Of a stretch of DNA of 34,330 nt, positions 16,014 to 24,210 are shown piece after piece. This DNA is from Glutamicibacter protophormiae (GTDB lineage: Bacteria; Actinomycetota; Actinomycetes; Actinomycetales; Micrococcaceae): the NCBI RefSeq assembly GCF_014647495.1, contig NZ_BMPH01000022.1:1-34330 (forward strand), read 5' to 3'. Every line of letters starts with the position of its first letter. Positions within the stretch are counted from its first letter, which is position 1. Below the pieces are notes generated by a model that had not been told where the DNA came from, ran no database searches, and worked only from the letters and a program-made list of their open reading frames with translations. The position numbers were made by a program, and so were the translations under genes.

Positions 16014-16029
16014 TTCCGCGGGAGCGCCC

Positions 16030-17286
16030 ATGTCCGTCATCAGTGAGCTGCGCATGCAGCACAGCACGCCGCGCGTGATGTCATGGAACCCGGGCACGAC
16101 CACCCGACTGGCAATCACGGTCCTGGTCAGCTTCACGCTGCTGGTTGGCGCCAATTTGGCAACGCCGCTGTATCCCCAGCTGCAGGCGGAACTGCACCTT
16201 GGAGCGATGGGCACCACCATCGCCTTCGCCTCTTATGTCTGCTCCCTGATGTTTTTCCTGCTGGTGATCGGCCATTGGTCGGATCATGTGGGACGCCGCG
16301 CGGCACTGGTGCTGGCGGTCGGGGTCTCGCTGGTCGGCACGCTGGTCTTCGGAGCGGCCGAGAACCTCTGGCAGCTGTGCCTCGGCCGCGGCCTGCAGGG
16401 CGCAGGAGTAGCCCTGGCTACCGGCGCCAGCGCCGCGGCCCTGCGCGAACTGCTCCCGCGCAAACCCGAATGGGCTTCGCGCTTCACCCTCTTAGCTTCT
16501 TCCGGCGGCGTGGCTTTCGGACCGCTGATCGGCGGCACGCTGGCCGGCCTTTCGGGCGGCCGCTCCACGGTGTTCCTGGTCCAAGCCGTGCTTCTGCTGG
16601 TGGTGCTGGTTCCGCTGGGCACCCTGCAGGCCCGCCCGGCAATCGCCATGGCCAACCGCGGCGAGCGGAGCCGCGCTTTGGCCCCGCGCCGCGTGGGAAT
16701 TCCGTCCACTGCCCGCACCGAGTTCTGGCTGGCTTCGCTTGTCGGCTTCCTCAGCTTCGCGATCTTCGGTTTCGTGCTTTCCCTGGCGCCGGGGTACCTT
16801 GCCGGCGCTTTCGACCTGCATTCCCTGTGGGCCGTCGGGCTGATTGCGGGGCTGCCGCTGGGCATCGCCGCGCTGTCTCAGGTCGTGGTGCGCGGCGGAA
16901 GGATCCTGCTGCCGCTGGGACTGCTCCTGATGGCCGCCGGAACGCTGGCCCTGTTTGCCGGCGCAACCCAGGGCCGGCTCTGGTTCGGAGTCGTGGCAAT
17001 GGTGGTCCTCGGCTTGGGGCAGGGTATTGCCTTCCGCACCGCCTTCGGCTGGTGCGTGGATGCGGTCACCCCCGCAGCCCATGCGCAGACGGTCTCCAGC
17101 ATCTACCTGCTGACCTACTTGGGCAGCGCGCTGCCGGTGATCGTGCTCGGCTGGGCCGTGGGCCGCTTCGGGCAGCTGCCGAGCATCATGGTCTTCTGCG
17201 TTGCCGGCGCGGCGGCGGCCCTGCTGTTGGGCACGTGGTCGGTGCTGTACCTGCGGAAGATGAACGGCAATTCGCCCGTAGTCTAG
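16030..17286 (+). CDS. MFS transporter (DHA1-type)
   Basis: 418 aa from ATG 16030, chosen because GGGAG lies 6 nt upstream; an in-frame GTG at 15961 lies inside the hairpin and is unlikely. Twelve hydrophobic segments are visible. Motif A is GHWSDHVGRRAALV after helix 2, and the antiporter-like GRGLQGAGVALATGASAAAL follows in helix 4-5. The family exports drugs or metabolites. It is divergent from the Lrp-type regulator; amino-acid or metabolite efflux under its control is the likely role, by context. A small membrane protein gene follows after 5 nt. Confidence 0.9.
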   Translation: MSVISELRMQHSTPRVMSWNPGTTTRLAITVLVSFTLLVGANLATPLYPQLQAELHLGAMGTTIAFASYVCSLMFFLLVIGHWSDHVGRRAALVLAVGVSLVGTLVFGAAENLWQLCLGRGLQGAGVALATGASAAALRELLPRKPEWASRFTLLASSGGVAFGPLIGGTLAGLSGGRSTVFLVQAVLLLVVLVPLGTLQARPAIAMANRGERSRALAPRRVGIPSTARTEFWLASLVGFLSFAIFGFVLSLAPGYLAGAFDLHSLWAVGLIAGLPLGIAALSQVVVRGGRILLPLGLLLMAAGTLALFAGATQGRLWFGVVAMVVLGLGQGIAFRTAFGWCVDAVTPAAHAQTVSSIYLLTYLGSALPVIVLGWAVGRFGQLPSIMVFCVAGAAAALLLGTWSVLYLRKMNGNSPVV

Positions 17287-17291
17287 AAGGC

Positions 17292-17774
17292 ATGAGCCCT
17301 TCCACCCTTCACGCCCCGACCCGCGCCGCCCTGTGGGCCGCGGCCGCCCGCATCCTTGCTCCCGCGCTGTGGCTGGGCCTTGTCGTCGGCATTTCCTTCA
17401 TCGAGGCCCCGCTGAAATTCACCGCACCGGGAATCACCATTCCGCTGGGGCTGGGCATCGGCCGCCTGGTCTTCTTCGCCATGAACATCGTTGAAATCCT
17501 GTTGTTCATCGCCCTGTTGCTCGGCACCATCAAGCGCGGCACCGACAAGGCCTGGAAATGGGGCGTCGGGGTTGCCGGGTTCGTGCTGATGCTGAAGACG
17601 GCAGCGATCCGCCCCGGCTTGTCCCGCCGCACCGATGCGGTGCTGTCCGGGAACTTCGAGGGCGGATCGCTGTGGCACTACGCCTACATCGGCGCGGAAG
17701 GGGCGCTGACAGTGACGCTAGTGGTGCTGCTGGTCCTGGCGGTGAGGCGCTGGGTCTCGATCAGCGCGCGCTGA
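17292..17774 (+). CDS. Small four-helix membrane protein
   Basis: 160 aa from ATG 17292, 5 nt after the MFS stop; AGAAGG overlaps the gap, so translation is probably coupled. Four hydrophobic segments are visible, near residues 22-40, 56-80, 88-108 and 132-155. The conserved-looking segment [14 protein letters not shown] and the charged FEGGSLWHY recall small actinobacterial membrane proteins without known function. The long frame upstream of this ATG is a shadow of the MFS gene. Its 3' end overlaps the convergent oxidoreductase gene by 14 nt. Confidence 0.75.
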   Translation: MSPSTLHAPTRAALWAAAARILAPALWLGLVVGISFIEAPLKFTAPGITIPLGLGIGRLVFFAMNIVEILLFIALLLGTIKRGTDKAWKWGVGVAGFVLMLKTAAIRPGLSRRTDAVLSGNFEGGSLWHYAYIGAEGALTVTLVVLLVLAVRRWVSISAR

Positions 17775-18768
17775 CCAGCTCCGCGGCGTCGGCGGTGATC
17801 ATGACCGATTCCAGGCGGGCCTGCTCGTCACTCGGGTAGTGCACGGTGATCAGTTCGTCGGCCTGCGCGGTCTGCGCGAAATGCGCCAGATACTCGGTGA
17901 CCTGTTCGCCGGTGCCGACCGCCGAATACCGCATCATGTCCAGGATTTGCTGGGCCTGCGGGGTATCCATGAGCATGTCGATTTCCGCCTCGGTGAACTC
18001 CTTGTTCGCTCCGCGGCCCAGGAAGCTCGCCACGCGGTGGCGGCGTGCGACATTGAACAGTTCATGCGCCCGTTCGCTGGTCTGCGCGGCCAGCACGCCG
18101 ACCCCTGCGATGACGTACGGCTCGGAAAGCTGCTGTGAGGGGGTGAATTCCTCGCGGTACAGCTTCACCGCCTGGTGCAGGGCAGCCGGGGCGAAGTGCG
18201 ATGCGAAGGAATACGGCAGACCCAGTTGGGCGGCCAGCTTCGCTCCGAACAACGACGAGCCCAGGATGTACAGCGGGACGTTCGTTCCGGCGCCGGGAAT
18301 GGCTTGCACCGAGGGGATCCGGGACTTGCCGGCGAGGTACGCCTGCAGTTCCAGGACGTCATGCGGGAAGGAATCCGCAGCCGACGGATCGCGGCGCAGC
18401 GCGCGCAGGGTCGTCATGTCGGTGCCCGGGGCACGCCCCAGGCCCAGGTCGATGCGGTCGCCGAAAATCGTGGCCAGGGTGCCGAACTGTTCTGCGATCA
18501 CCAGCGGGGAGTGGTTCGGGAGCATCACGCCGCCCGATCCCAGGCGGATGCGCTCGGTATGGTGGGCGATGTGTCCGATCAGCACGGCGGTCGCACTGGA
18601 GGCGATGTTCGGCATGTTGTGGTGTTCGGCGTACCAGATGCGTTCGTATCCGTGGCGTTCCGCGGTTTGCGCGAGCCTCACGGATGATTTGAATGAGTCT
18701 GCAATTGAGCCGCCGGGGGATACCGGGGCTAGGTCCAAAATCGATAGCTTCACCTCCTGCATAACCAT
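17761..18768 (-). CDS. LLM-class flavin-dependent oxidoreductase (luciferase-like, MsnO8 type)
   Basis: 335 aa from ATG 18768; ATG 18762 and a GTG just after AGGAG at 18753 are alternatives, and relatives usually begin at the [11 protein letters not shown] segment. The bacterial-luciferase-like barrel is clear: [23 protein letters not shown] in pieces around [31 protein letters not shown] around [12 protein letters not shown], and [11 protein letters not shown]. It would use reduced FMN or F420 in an oxidation or monooxygenation; the substrate is unknown. Longer readings upstream run through the cold-shock terminator and are not real. Confidence 0.9.
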   Translation of the reverse strand: MVMQEVKLSILDLAPVSPGGSIADSFKSSVRLAQTAERHGYERIWYAEHHNMPNIASSATAVLIGHIAHHTERIRLGSGGVMLPNHSPLVIAEQFGTLATIFGDRIDLGLGRAPGTDMTTLRALRRDPSAADSFPHDVLELQAYLAGKSRIPSVQAIPGAGTNVPLYILGSSLFGAKLAAQLGLPYSFASHFAPAALHQAVKLYREEFTPSQQLSEPYVIAGVGVLAAQTSERAHELFNVARRHRVASFLGRGANKEFTEAEIDMLMDTPQAQQILDMMRYSAVGTGEQVTEYLAHFAQTAQADELITVHYPSDEQARLESVMITADAAELVSAR

Positions 18769-18802
18769 GAGCCATCGGCGTCTATTCCTCGGCGGGGCGC
18801 AG

Positions 18803-18846
18803 AAAAACCGATGGGTGGCTATCCATTGCGGATAGCCACCCATCGG
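18803..18846 (-). terminator. Rho-independent terminator of the cold-shock gene
   Basis: A perfect 17-bp stem (18830-18846 and 18808-18824) with a 5-nt loop, followed on the minus strand by TTTTT (18807-18803). It starts 33 nt after the cold-shock stop codon and 35 nt before the oxidoreductase start, and is the strongest terminator in the window. Confidence 0.95.
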
Positions 18847-18878
18847 GTGAAGTCAGGCGTTAGTGCCAAAGACCTTCT

Positions 18879-19082
18879 TTAGAGAGCGCGGATGTCTGCA
18901 GCCTGCAGACCCTTTGGACCCTCAACTACTTCGAACTCAACCTTCTGGCCCTCGTCCAGGGTACGGAAGCCCTGGGTCTGGATTGCGGTGAAGTGTGCGA
19001 AGACGTCTGGATCGCCGCTGTCTGGAGCGATGAAGCCGAAGCCCTTTTCAGCGTTGAACCACTTGACGATTCCGGTTGCCAT
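18879..19082 (-). CDS. Cold-shock domain protein (CspA family)
   Basis: 67 aa, the standard size. A five-stranded OB fold with RNP-1 KGFGFI and RNP-2-type VFAHF motifs: [20 protein letters not shown], then [10 protein letters not shown], and a [13 protein letters not shown] end. It binds single-stranded RNA or DNA and melts RNA structure in the cold. AAAGGA lies about 12 nt before ATG 19082. The gene has a leader of roughly 200 nt and its own terminator, so it is monocistronic. Confidence 0.96.
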   Translation of the reverse strand: MATGIVKWFNAEKGFGFIAPDSGDPDVFAHFTAIQTQGFRTLDEGQKVEFEVVEGPKGLQAADIRAL

Positions 19083-19313
19083 ATTCTTATTTGGTCCTTT
19101 CAGACGTTTCTCGCCGTGGTTTATGCGGCGAGCTTGGTTGTATCCACGCAAGTTCCCCGCTGGTTGCGCGAGGTGAACTTGCGAAGCAGCCAAGTCATTC
19201 ACTTCACGTCTAGAAGGGGTTCGCGCCAACCAGGGATGGTCCGACATTCACAAACTTCTAAAGGGTACTTCGCGAATTACTTTGGAACTACACTGCCTAG
19301 CCTACGTGGTCAA
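19083..19313 (-). promoter_or_regulatory. Cold-shock promoter and long structured 5' leader
   Basis: On the minus strand: TTGACC (19313-19308), a 17-nt spacer, TAGTTC (19290-19285), and an expected start near 19278, giving a leader of about 195 nt. The leader contains an exact 9-bp inverted repeat, CGCAAGTTC/GAACTTGCG (19147-19155 and 19175-19183), with a 19-nt loop. Long folded leaders that change shape with temperature are known for cspA in E. coli; a like function here is inference. Confidence 0.5.
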
Positions 19314-19348
19314 AGTCGACTTTTGAATAACTTTGCAGCAATTTATCG

Positions 19349-19371
19349 AAAATTTGAGATATCGTCTCAAA
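19349..19371 (-). terminator. Weak AT-rich terminator after the DHA2 transporter
   Basis: On the minus strand: TTTGAGA, loop CGATA, TCTCAAA (7-bp exact stem, 19371-19353), then TTTT (19352-19349), starting 5 nt after the transporter stop codon. The stem is short and AT-rich, so termination may be partial. Confidence 0.5.
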
Positions 19372-19375
19372 AGCT

Positions 19376-20893
19376 TCACTTCACGGCAGGTTTGATGATT
19401 TTCACGACCATGACCGCTGCGATGAGCGAGAGCACCGCTGCGATGCCCGAGGTGAACAGCACTCCGTGGTCGAAAGCCTGCGCGGCGGACTCGATCAAGG
19501 CCTGCGCGGACGCCGGATCCAAGGTCGCAGCCACTTGGTGCGCGCCGCTGAGGGTTTCGCCGGCCCGGGCTGCCGAATCGGAGGAAATACTGCCCGGCAC
19601 CTGCAGGTTCGAGCTGTAGACCGTGTTCAGGATGGTGCCCAGCACGGCGGTGCCCAAAACCGCGCCGACCTCGTACGCGGTCTCCGAAATGGCCGAGGCC
19701 GCACCGGCCTTGGAAGCGGGCACTGCGGCCAGCGCCATGTCGTTGGACAGCGTCTCGGTCATGCCGATGCCGATGCCCAGCACGCAGAACGCTGCCATGA
19801 GCAGCACGACGTTCGGATTGCTGCCCGCCACGATCACGATGGTGTAGGCGATGGCGGAGAACAGCAGGCCCAGGATCATGATGTTCGGAGAGCCGAAGCG
19901 CTTGGAAAGCGGCACGGAGAGCAAACCGAAGCCCATGGTCAGGATCAGGCCGGGGGTCATCAGCAGTCCAGCCTCGATCGGGCTGTAGCCGGCGATGAGC
20001 TGCAGATGCTGGGAGACGAAGTAGATGAAACCGACCAGCGAGAACACGCCGATGAGGTTCACGATCAGCGAGCCGGAGAAGCGGCCGTTGTTAAACAGGC
20101 GGACGTCGATCATCGGCTTGTCGGTGCCCAGCTGGCGGCGCACGAATGTCACGCCGCACACCACTGCCAGGGCCAGCGCGCCCAGCGGGATGTACCACGG
20201 GGTGCTCGCGAAGGACTTGATGGCGTAGGTGAAGGGCAGCAGGGTCATCACGATGAGAAGAATCGAGATCGGATCCACGCGTCCCGGGTTCGGGTCCTTG
20301 GATTCCGGCACCAGGATCAGCCCGCCGATCAGCAGCGGCAGCAGCATTGGCACGGCGATCAGGAAGACCGAGCCCCACCAGAAGTGCTCCAGCAGCACGC
20401 CGCCGACAATCGGACCGAGCACCGAGCCTCCGGAGAAGGCGGAGGCCCAGACGGCGATCGCCGTACGGCGCTCGGTGTCGTCGGTGAAGATGTTGCGGAT
20501 CAGCGACAAGGTGGCCGGCATCAGCATGGCGCCGAAGATGCCCAGCAGGGCGCGGGCGGCGATCAGCTGGCTCGCGTCGGTGGCGAACGAGGCCAGCGCG
20601 GAGACGACGGCGAAACCCGAGGCGCCGATCAGCAGCAGCCGGCGGCGCCCGATGCGGTCGCCCAACGAGCCGAACGGCACCAGCAGGCCGGCCAGGATCA
20701 GCGGGTAGATGTCGATGATCCACAGCAGCTGCGCACCGCTGGGGGAGAGCGCTTCGGAAATCGCAGGAACGGCGAAGGTGAGCACGGTGTTGTCAACCGA
20801 GATCAGCAGCACCGGGAAGAGGAGCGCTACCAGCGCCGCCCAACGTCGCGGCTTGGACAGCGTTGAGGTGTGGTCGGAGAGCAGTGGGCTCAT
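19376..20893 (-). CDS. MFS multidrug efflux transporter, DHA2 (14-helix) family
   Basis: 505 aa from ATG 20893, which has AGGA 8 nt upstream; ATG 20902 would add three residues. Fourteen hydrophobic segments are visible. DHA2/EmrB-like landmarks: DNTVLTFAVPAISEAL in helix 1, WIIDIYPLILAGLLVPFGSLGDRIGRRRLLL (motif A, GSLGDRIGRRR), ARALLGIFGAMLMPATLSLIRNIF, and AFSGGSVLGPIVGGVLLEHFWWGSVF in pieces with motif C around GPIVGGVLLEHF. The resemblance is to LfrA/SmvA-type drug pumps. Divergent from a TetR regulator with a large palindrome between, the classic layout of a repressed drug pump. Confidence 0.93.
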   Translation of the reverse strand: MSPLLSDHTSTLSKPRRWAALVALLFPVLLISVDNTVLTFAVPAISEALSPSGAQLLWIIDIYPLILAGLLVPFGSLGDRIGRRRLLLIGASGFAVVSALASFATDASQLIAARALLGIFGAMLMPATLSLIRNIFTDDTERRTAIAVWASAFSGGSVLGPIVGGVLLEHFWWGSVFLIAVPMLLPLLIGGLILVPESKDPNPGRVDPISILLIVMTLLPFTYAIKSFASTPWYIPLGALALAVVCGVTFVRRQLGTDKPMIDVRLFNNGRFSGSLIVNLIGVFSLVGFIYFVSQHLQLIAGYSPIEAGLLMTPGLILTMGFGLLSVPLSKRFGSPNIMILGLLFSAIAYTIVIVAGSNPNVVLLMAAFCVLGIGIGMTETLSNDMALAAVPASKAGAASAISETAYEVGAVLGTAVLGTILNTVYSSNLQVPGSISSDSAARAGETLSGAHQVAATLDPASAQALIESAAQAFDHGVLFTSGIAAVLSLIAAVMVVKIIKPAVK

Positions 20894-20943
20894 GGGTATC
20901 ATCCTGAGAATCGTTTGCGGGGCTCGAAATGCCTGAACAAATC

Positions 20944-20973
20944 GTAACTATACCGTCTGGACGGTATAGTTAC
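20944..20973. promoter_or_regulatory. TetR-type operator: 14-2-14 perfect palindrome
   Basis: GTAACTATACCGTC (20944-20957) and GACGGTATAGTTAC (20960-20973) are exact inverted repeats around TG. The palindrome covers a minus-strand promoter for the DHA2 transporter: TTGTAA (20975-20970), 17-nt spacer, TATAGT (20952-20947). By symmetry it also supplies TATAGT at 20965-20970 for the plus strand toward the tetR gene. A bound repressor would block both. Confidence 0.88.
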
Positions 20974-21024
20974 AATCCTTGGGTATGGTTGTATCCATCA
21001 CCGCAACTGATCGAACGGAGTCCC

Positions 21025-21579
21025 ATGGCAAGGCCAGCGGCAGCGCGAGTCAAGGTTCTGGACGCATATATCTCACTGCTCTGCGAAGAAGGCGAGCGCG
21101 CGGCAACCCTGGAGGCCACCGCGGCGCTGGCCGGGGTGTCCAAGGGCGGCCTCTTGTATCACTTCGCCTCGAAGGAGGCCTTGGCCGATGCGGTTATTAA
21201 GTTAAGTGAAGAACTGATACTGATTGACCTGAAGGACATGGCCCAGTCCGAAGAAGGGCCTGCAGCCTACTTCATACGGACCAGCGCCGAGGTGAACACC
21301 GAGCTGGACCGGTTGCTGATTGCCCTGCACCGACTCGCCCATTCGGGCGTGGAAGCGGCCACCGCGCAGATGGAGAGCATCAACGAGCGCTGGCTTGCCG
21401 CGCTGATGGAGGAAATCGGCGACAAGGACATCGCCCATTTGGTGATGCTGATCAGCGAGGGGCTTTACGCCTTTTCCGGAACTCCGGGCACCTGGTACGC
21501 CCGCCATTTTGAAGGTAACCTGTCTCACTTACTAGAGTTGGTTCCGCAACTGAAAAAGTTGGGAACTAACAACCAGTAG
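21025..21579 (+). CDS. TetR-family transcriptional repressor
   Basis: 184 aa from ATG 21025, chosen for the GGAG 5 nt upstream; the frame is open back to 20929, but that would translate the operator. The N-terminal helix-turn-helix is in ATLEATAALAGVSKGGLLYHFASKEAL, split around AGVSKGGLLYHF (roughly residues 24-50). The C-terminal domain of about 130 residues has the SEEGPAAYFIRTSAE start common in regulators of this group. It probably represses the divergent DHA2 pump, itself and the downstream MFS gene, and is released by a pump substrate. Confidence 0.93.
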   Translation: MARPAAARVKVLDAYISLLCEEGERAATLEATAALAGVSKGGLLYHFASKEALADAVIKLSEELILIDLKDMAQSEEGPAAYFIRTSAEVNTELDRLLIALHRLAHSGVEAATAQMESINERWLAALMEEIGDKDIAHLVMLISEGLYAFSGTPGTWYARHFEGNLSHLLELVPQLKKLGTNNQ

Positions 21580-21597
21580 TCTGCGGAGAACCAATAG

Positions 21598-22854
21598 ATG
21601 TCGAATGCCAGCCCGAAAACCTCATTCAAGGGAAGAATCGGGGCACTTCTTGGCATTCTGCTGATGGCCCTGTCCCTGCGCGCAGCAGTTGTCTCCGTGC
21701 CGCCGTTGCTGGCGCGGATCCAGAAAGACATCGAGTTCACCGAATTCACCATCGGCCTGCTTGCCACCCTGGCACCCATCGTGTTCGCCTGCTTCGGCCT
21801 GCTGACACCGCGCCTGATCCGCTCCTTCGGCCTGGAGAAGACGCTGATCACGGCGATCGCGTTGGCCGTGGCCGGTCAGCTGGCCCGCGTCTTCATGCCG
21901 GATGTTTATTCCTTCCTGGCGCTGTCGGTTATCGCGCTGGCCGGATACGGCATGGGCAACGTGGTGCTCCCGCCGCTGGTCAAGAAGTACTTCCCCGACC
22001 GCATCGGGCTGGTGACCAGCGGCTACGTCACGATGCTGGCCGTCGGCACCTGGATGGCCCCGCAGTTCTCGGTGCCGCTGGCCAATGCCAGCGACTGGAA
22101 GATCTCCATCGGCTCCTGGGCGCTGTTGTCCATGATCGTCCTGGTGCCGTGGATCATCCAGCTGGTGGCCGACCGCAACGTGGACCGCCCGGACCAGCCG
22201 GTGCATGCAGGGGGAGCACCCCGGCCCATCGCCAAGATCAATCCGTGGAAGTCCAAAGTCGCGTGGGGCCTGGCCATCTTCCTGGCCGGCAACTCGGCGC
22301 AGACCTACGTGTACTTCACCTGGCTGCCCCCGTACCTGCAAGACCGCGGCCTGAGCGAACTGTCAGCCGGCAACATGCTGGCCCTGTTCGCGATCCTCGG
22401 GCTGCCGGTCTCCCTGTTGGTGCCGCTGTGGGTTCCGCGCCTGAAGAACCCGATCATCGCCGTGCTGATCTTCACGGCCTGCTGGGTCTCGGGGCACTTG
22501 GGCATCTACCTCTCGCCCACCGAAGGCACCATGCTCTGGGTCTGCTTGGCCGGACTGGGCCAGGGGACCTTCGCCATCGCCTTGCTGATGATGAACCTGC
22601 GCTCGCGCACGACCTATGGATCCGGCGTGCTTTCGGGATTCGCCCAGGGCTTGGGATACGCCGGCGCCGGCATTGTTCCGCTGCTGTTCGGCGTGGTGCA
22701 GAAGTCCACCGGATCGTGGGGGCCGGCCTTCGCGATGCTGGGGATCTGCGTGGTCGTGATGCTCATCGGCGCGATCGTCATCAACCCCTCACGCACCATC
22801 GAGGACAGCGTGGAAGGTTCCGGGAAAGCCGGCCGGCTCGAACGCATCAGCTAG
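21598..22854 (+). CDS. MFS transporter, CynX/NimT family
   Basis: 418 aa; ATG 21598 follows the tetR stop by 18 nt with GGAG about 10 nt upstream, so it is very likely co-transcribed with tetR. Twelve hydrophobic segments are visible. LRAAVVSVPPLLARI in helix 1, GLLATLAPIVFACFGLLTPRLIRSFGLE, and GYGMGNVVLPPLVKKYFPDRIGLV are typical of the CynX/NimT (cyanate / 2-nitroimidazole) family. Substrates of most members are unknown. The shared regulator suggests the two MFS pumps flanking tetR respond to one signal. Confidence 0.92.
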   Translation: MSNASPKTSFKGRIGALLGILLMALSLRAAVVSVPPLLARIQKDIEFTEFTIGLLATLAPIVFACFGLLTPRLIRSFGLEKTLITAIALAVAGQLARVFMPDVYSFLALSVIALAGYGMGNVVLPPLVKKYFPDRIGLVTSGYVTMLAVGTWMAPQFSVPLANASDWKISIGSWALLSMIVLVPWIIQLVADRNVDRPDQPVHAGGAPRPIAKINPWKSKVAWGLAIFLAGNSAQTYVYFTWLPPYLQDRGLSELSAGNMLALFAILGLPVSLLVPLWVPRLKNPIIAVLIFTACWVSGHLGIYLSPTEGTMLWVCLAGLGQGTFAIALLMMNLRSRTTYGSGVLSGFAQGLGYAGAGIVPLLFGVVQKSTGSWGPAFAMLGICVVVMLIGAIVINPSRTIEDSVEGSGKAGRLERIS

Positions 22855-22873
22855 GATTGCGGCGGCCTGCGGC

Positions 22874-23530
22874 CTAGAAATTCCGGTGCGGACCGTCGCC
22901 GTGGTTCGGGCTGTTCGGCTGGCGGTGCCAGTGCCCGGCCGCCAGCGGGATGCTCCAGCCGAAGCGGATCGAGGCCAGCCGCAGGGCGAAGGTCAGCCCG
23001 GCGATGCCCGTGCCGACCGCAATGTTCAGCACGTCGAAGTGCCAGGCGAACGCGGTGGCGGTGGCGCCGAGAATGGCCGGAATGGCGTAGATGTCCCGCG
23101 GGTTGAACAAATCCGGGGTGACGTTCGAGATGACGTCGCGCAGCATGCCGCCGCCCACGCCGGTGATCACGCCGAGCAGCACCGCGGTCACCGGATTCAC
23201 GCCATGCTCCAGGGCCTTCATGGTGCCGGTCATGCAGAACAGCCCCAGCCCCGCCGCATCGAAGATCTGCACCAGACGGTGAAGCTTCTGCACCGCAGGG
23301 GTGAAGGCGTACACGCACAGGGCGGCCAGCACCGGCGGCAGGAAATACACTGGGTGCGCGAAGGTTGCCGGCGACTGGTTCAGGATCAGGTCGCGGACCA
23401 CGCCGCCGCCCAGGCCGGTGACGCCGCCGAGGAACGCCGAGCCGAGCATGTCGAAACCTCGCCGCGCCGCCATCAGGGATCCGGAGACGGCGAAAAAGAA
23501 AATACCAACGAGTTCGATAAGGGTCAGCAT
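22874..23530 (-). CDS. Trimeric intracellular cation channel (TRIC/UPF0126) family protein
   Basis: 218 aa with seven hydrophobic segments arranged as two repeats. The repeat marks are GVTGLGGGVVRDLILN in the first half and GVITGVGGGMLRDVISN in the second, the glycine-rich kinked helices that line the pore in prokaryotic TRIC proteins. It should sit in the cell membrane as a monovalent cation channel. It follows the DUF1697 gene on the same strand after 66 nt; a small AGCG-TTG-CGCT hairpin plus TTTT in that gap is too weak to call as a terminator. The C-terminus is His/Pro-rich and variable. Confidence 0.92.
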   Translation of the reverse strand: MLTLIELVGIFFFAVSGSLMAARRGFDMLGSAFLGGVTGLGGGVVRDLILNQSPATFAHPVYFLPPVLAALCVYAFTPAVQKLHRLVQIFDAAGLGLFCMTGTMKALEHGVNPVTAVLLGVITGVGGGMLRDVISNVTPDLFNPRDIYAIPAILGATATAFAWHFDVLNIAVGTGIAGLTFALRLASIRFGWSIPLAAGHWHRQPNSPNHGDGPHRNF

Positions 23531-23596
23531 TCACGGACTTTCACTGGGGATTCGACGGCGAAAAGCGCAACGCTCAATTATTGCCTGTCGGGGCGC

Positions 23597-24136
23597 TCAT
23601 CGGATAATCGCCGCCATTTTCACCAGGGTGTTGTGGTTTCGGGTCGTAATGACCCGCTGGCGGGCCTGGGCGGCGGTGAGCTTGGACAGCGGATCGGTAG
23701 TGCTCTGCCCCTTGCGCGCGATCCAGCACAGCGCCCTGCCCAGCACCTCGACCGCAGGCCTCGGTTCCAGTGCGCGGGCCAGCTCGTACAGCGTCGCCGC
23801 ATCTTGGGCGGATTCACATAACGTGAGGTAGCCGTGGTGCTCTGCCGCCGGCTCGGGCAGCTCCAGGACAAACGGCTGCGCCAGCTGGAGGATTTCCTCA
23901 CGGGTGTAGACCAGGGTGGGGATGCTCCGCCCGTAGTGCGCCTCCAGCAGCTGGTTGCACTGGCGCTGCACCGACTGTGCCTCGGACAGCTCGGATTCGA
24001 GGACCACGTTGCCGCTGGCCAGCAGCGTGCGCACCTCGGTGAAGCCGCCCTCGGCCAGCAGCCCGGCCAGATCCTTCATCAGGACCTTGACCCCGCCCAC
24101 GTTCACGCCGCGCAGAAAAACCGCAAAAATCGTCAT
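23597..24136 (-). CDS. DUF1697 domain-containing protein
   Basis: 179 aa, the family's normal length. It begins with the family hallmark FLRGVNVGGVKVLMKDL and continues with TLLASGNVVLES, both typical of DUF1697, whose biochemical function is unknown. The C-terminal NHNTLVKMAAI is also conserved in the family. No Shine-Dalgarno sequence precedes ATG 24136; TTGGAT lies 6 nt upstream and TCGACA 18 nt before that, another possible leaderless promoter. It is divergent from the S9 peptidase gene. Confidence 0.88.
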   Translation of the reverse strand: MTIFAVFLRGVNVGGVKVLMKDLAGLLAEGGFTEVRTLLASGNVVLESELSEAQSVQRQCNQLLEAHYGRSIPTLVYTREEILQLAQPFVLELPEPAAEHHGYLTLCESAQDAATLYELARALEPRPAVEVLGRALCWIARKGQSTTDPLSKLTAAQARQRVITTRNHNTLVKMAAIIR

Positions 24137-24198
24137 GGGTTAATCCAAGCCGAACATCTTTGTACTTGTCGAGGGTCGTTTGACACCAAAAATCTGGT

Positions 24199-24204
24199 TA
24201 GGAT
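24199..24204 (+). promoter_or_regulatory. -10-like hexamer of the S9 peptidase gene
   Basis: TAGGAT lies exactly 6 nt before ATG 24211, with no ribosome binding site, suggesting a leaderless mRNA. A perfect TTGACA occurs at 24180-24185, but its 13-nt spacing is too short for a standard -35/-10 pair. Confidence 0.4.
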
Positions 24205-24210
24205 CGAATC

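Noticed and set aside
19466-20866. 466-codon plus-strand frame opposite the DHA2 transporter
   Set aside because: Its product is Gln/His/Arg/Asp-rich without domains, while the minus-strand frame is a clear 14-helix MFS protein.
20929-21024. N-terminal extension of the TetR frame
   Set aside because: It would translate the operator palindrome; ATG 21025 has a good ribosome binding site and matches the usual TetR length.
24180-24204. TTGACA plus TAGGAT as a full promoter of the S9 peptidase
   Set aside because: The 13-nt spacing is too short for a standard sigma-70 promoter; only the -10-like element is kept.
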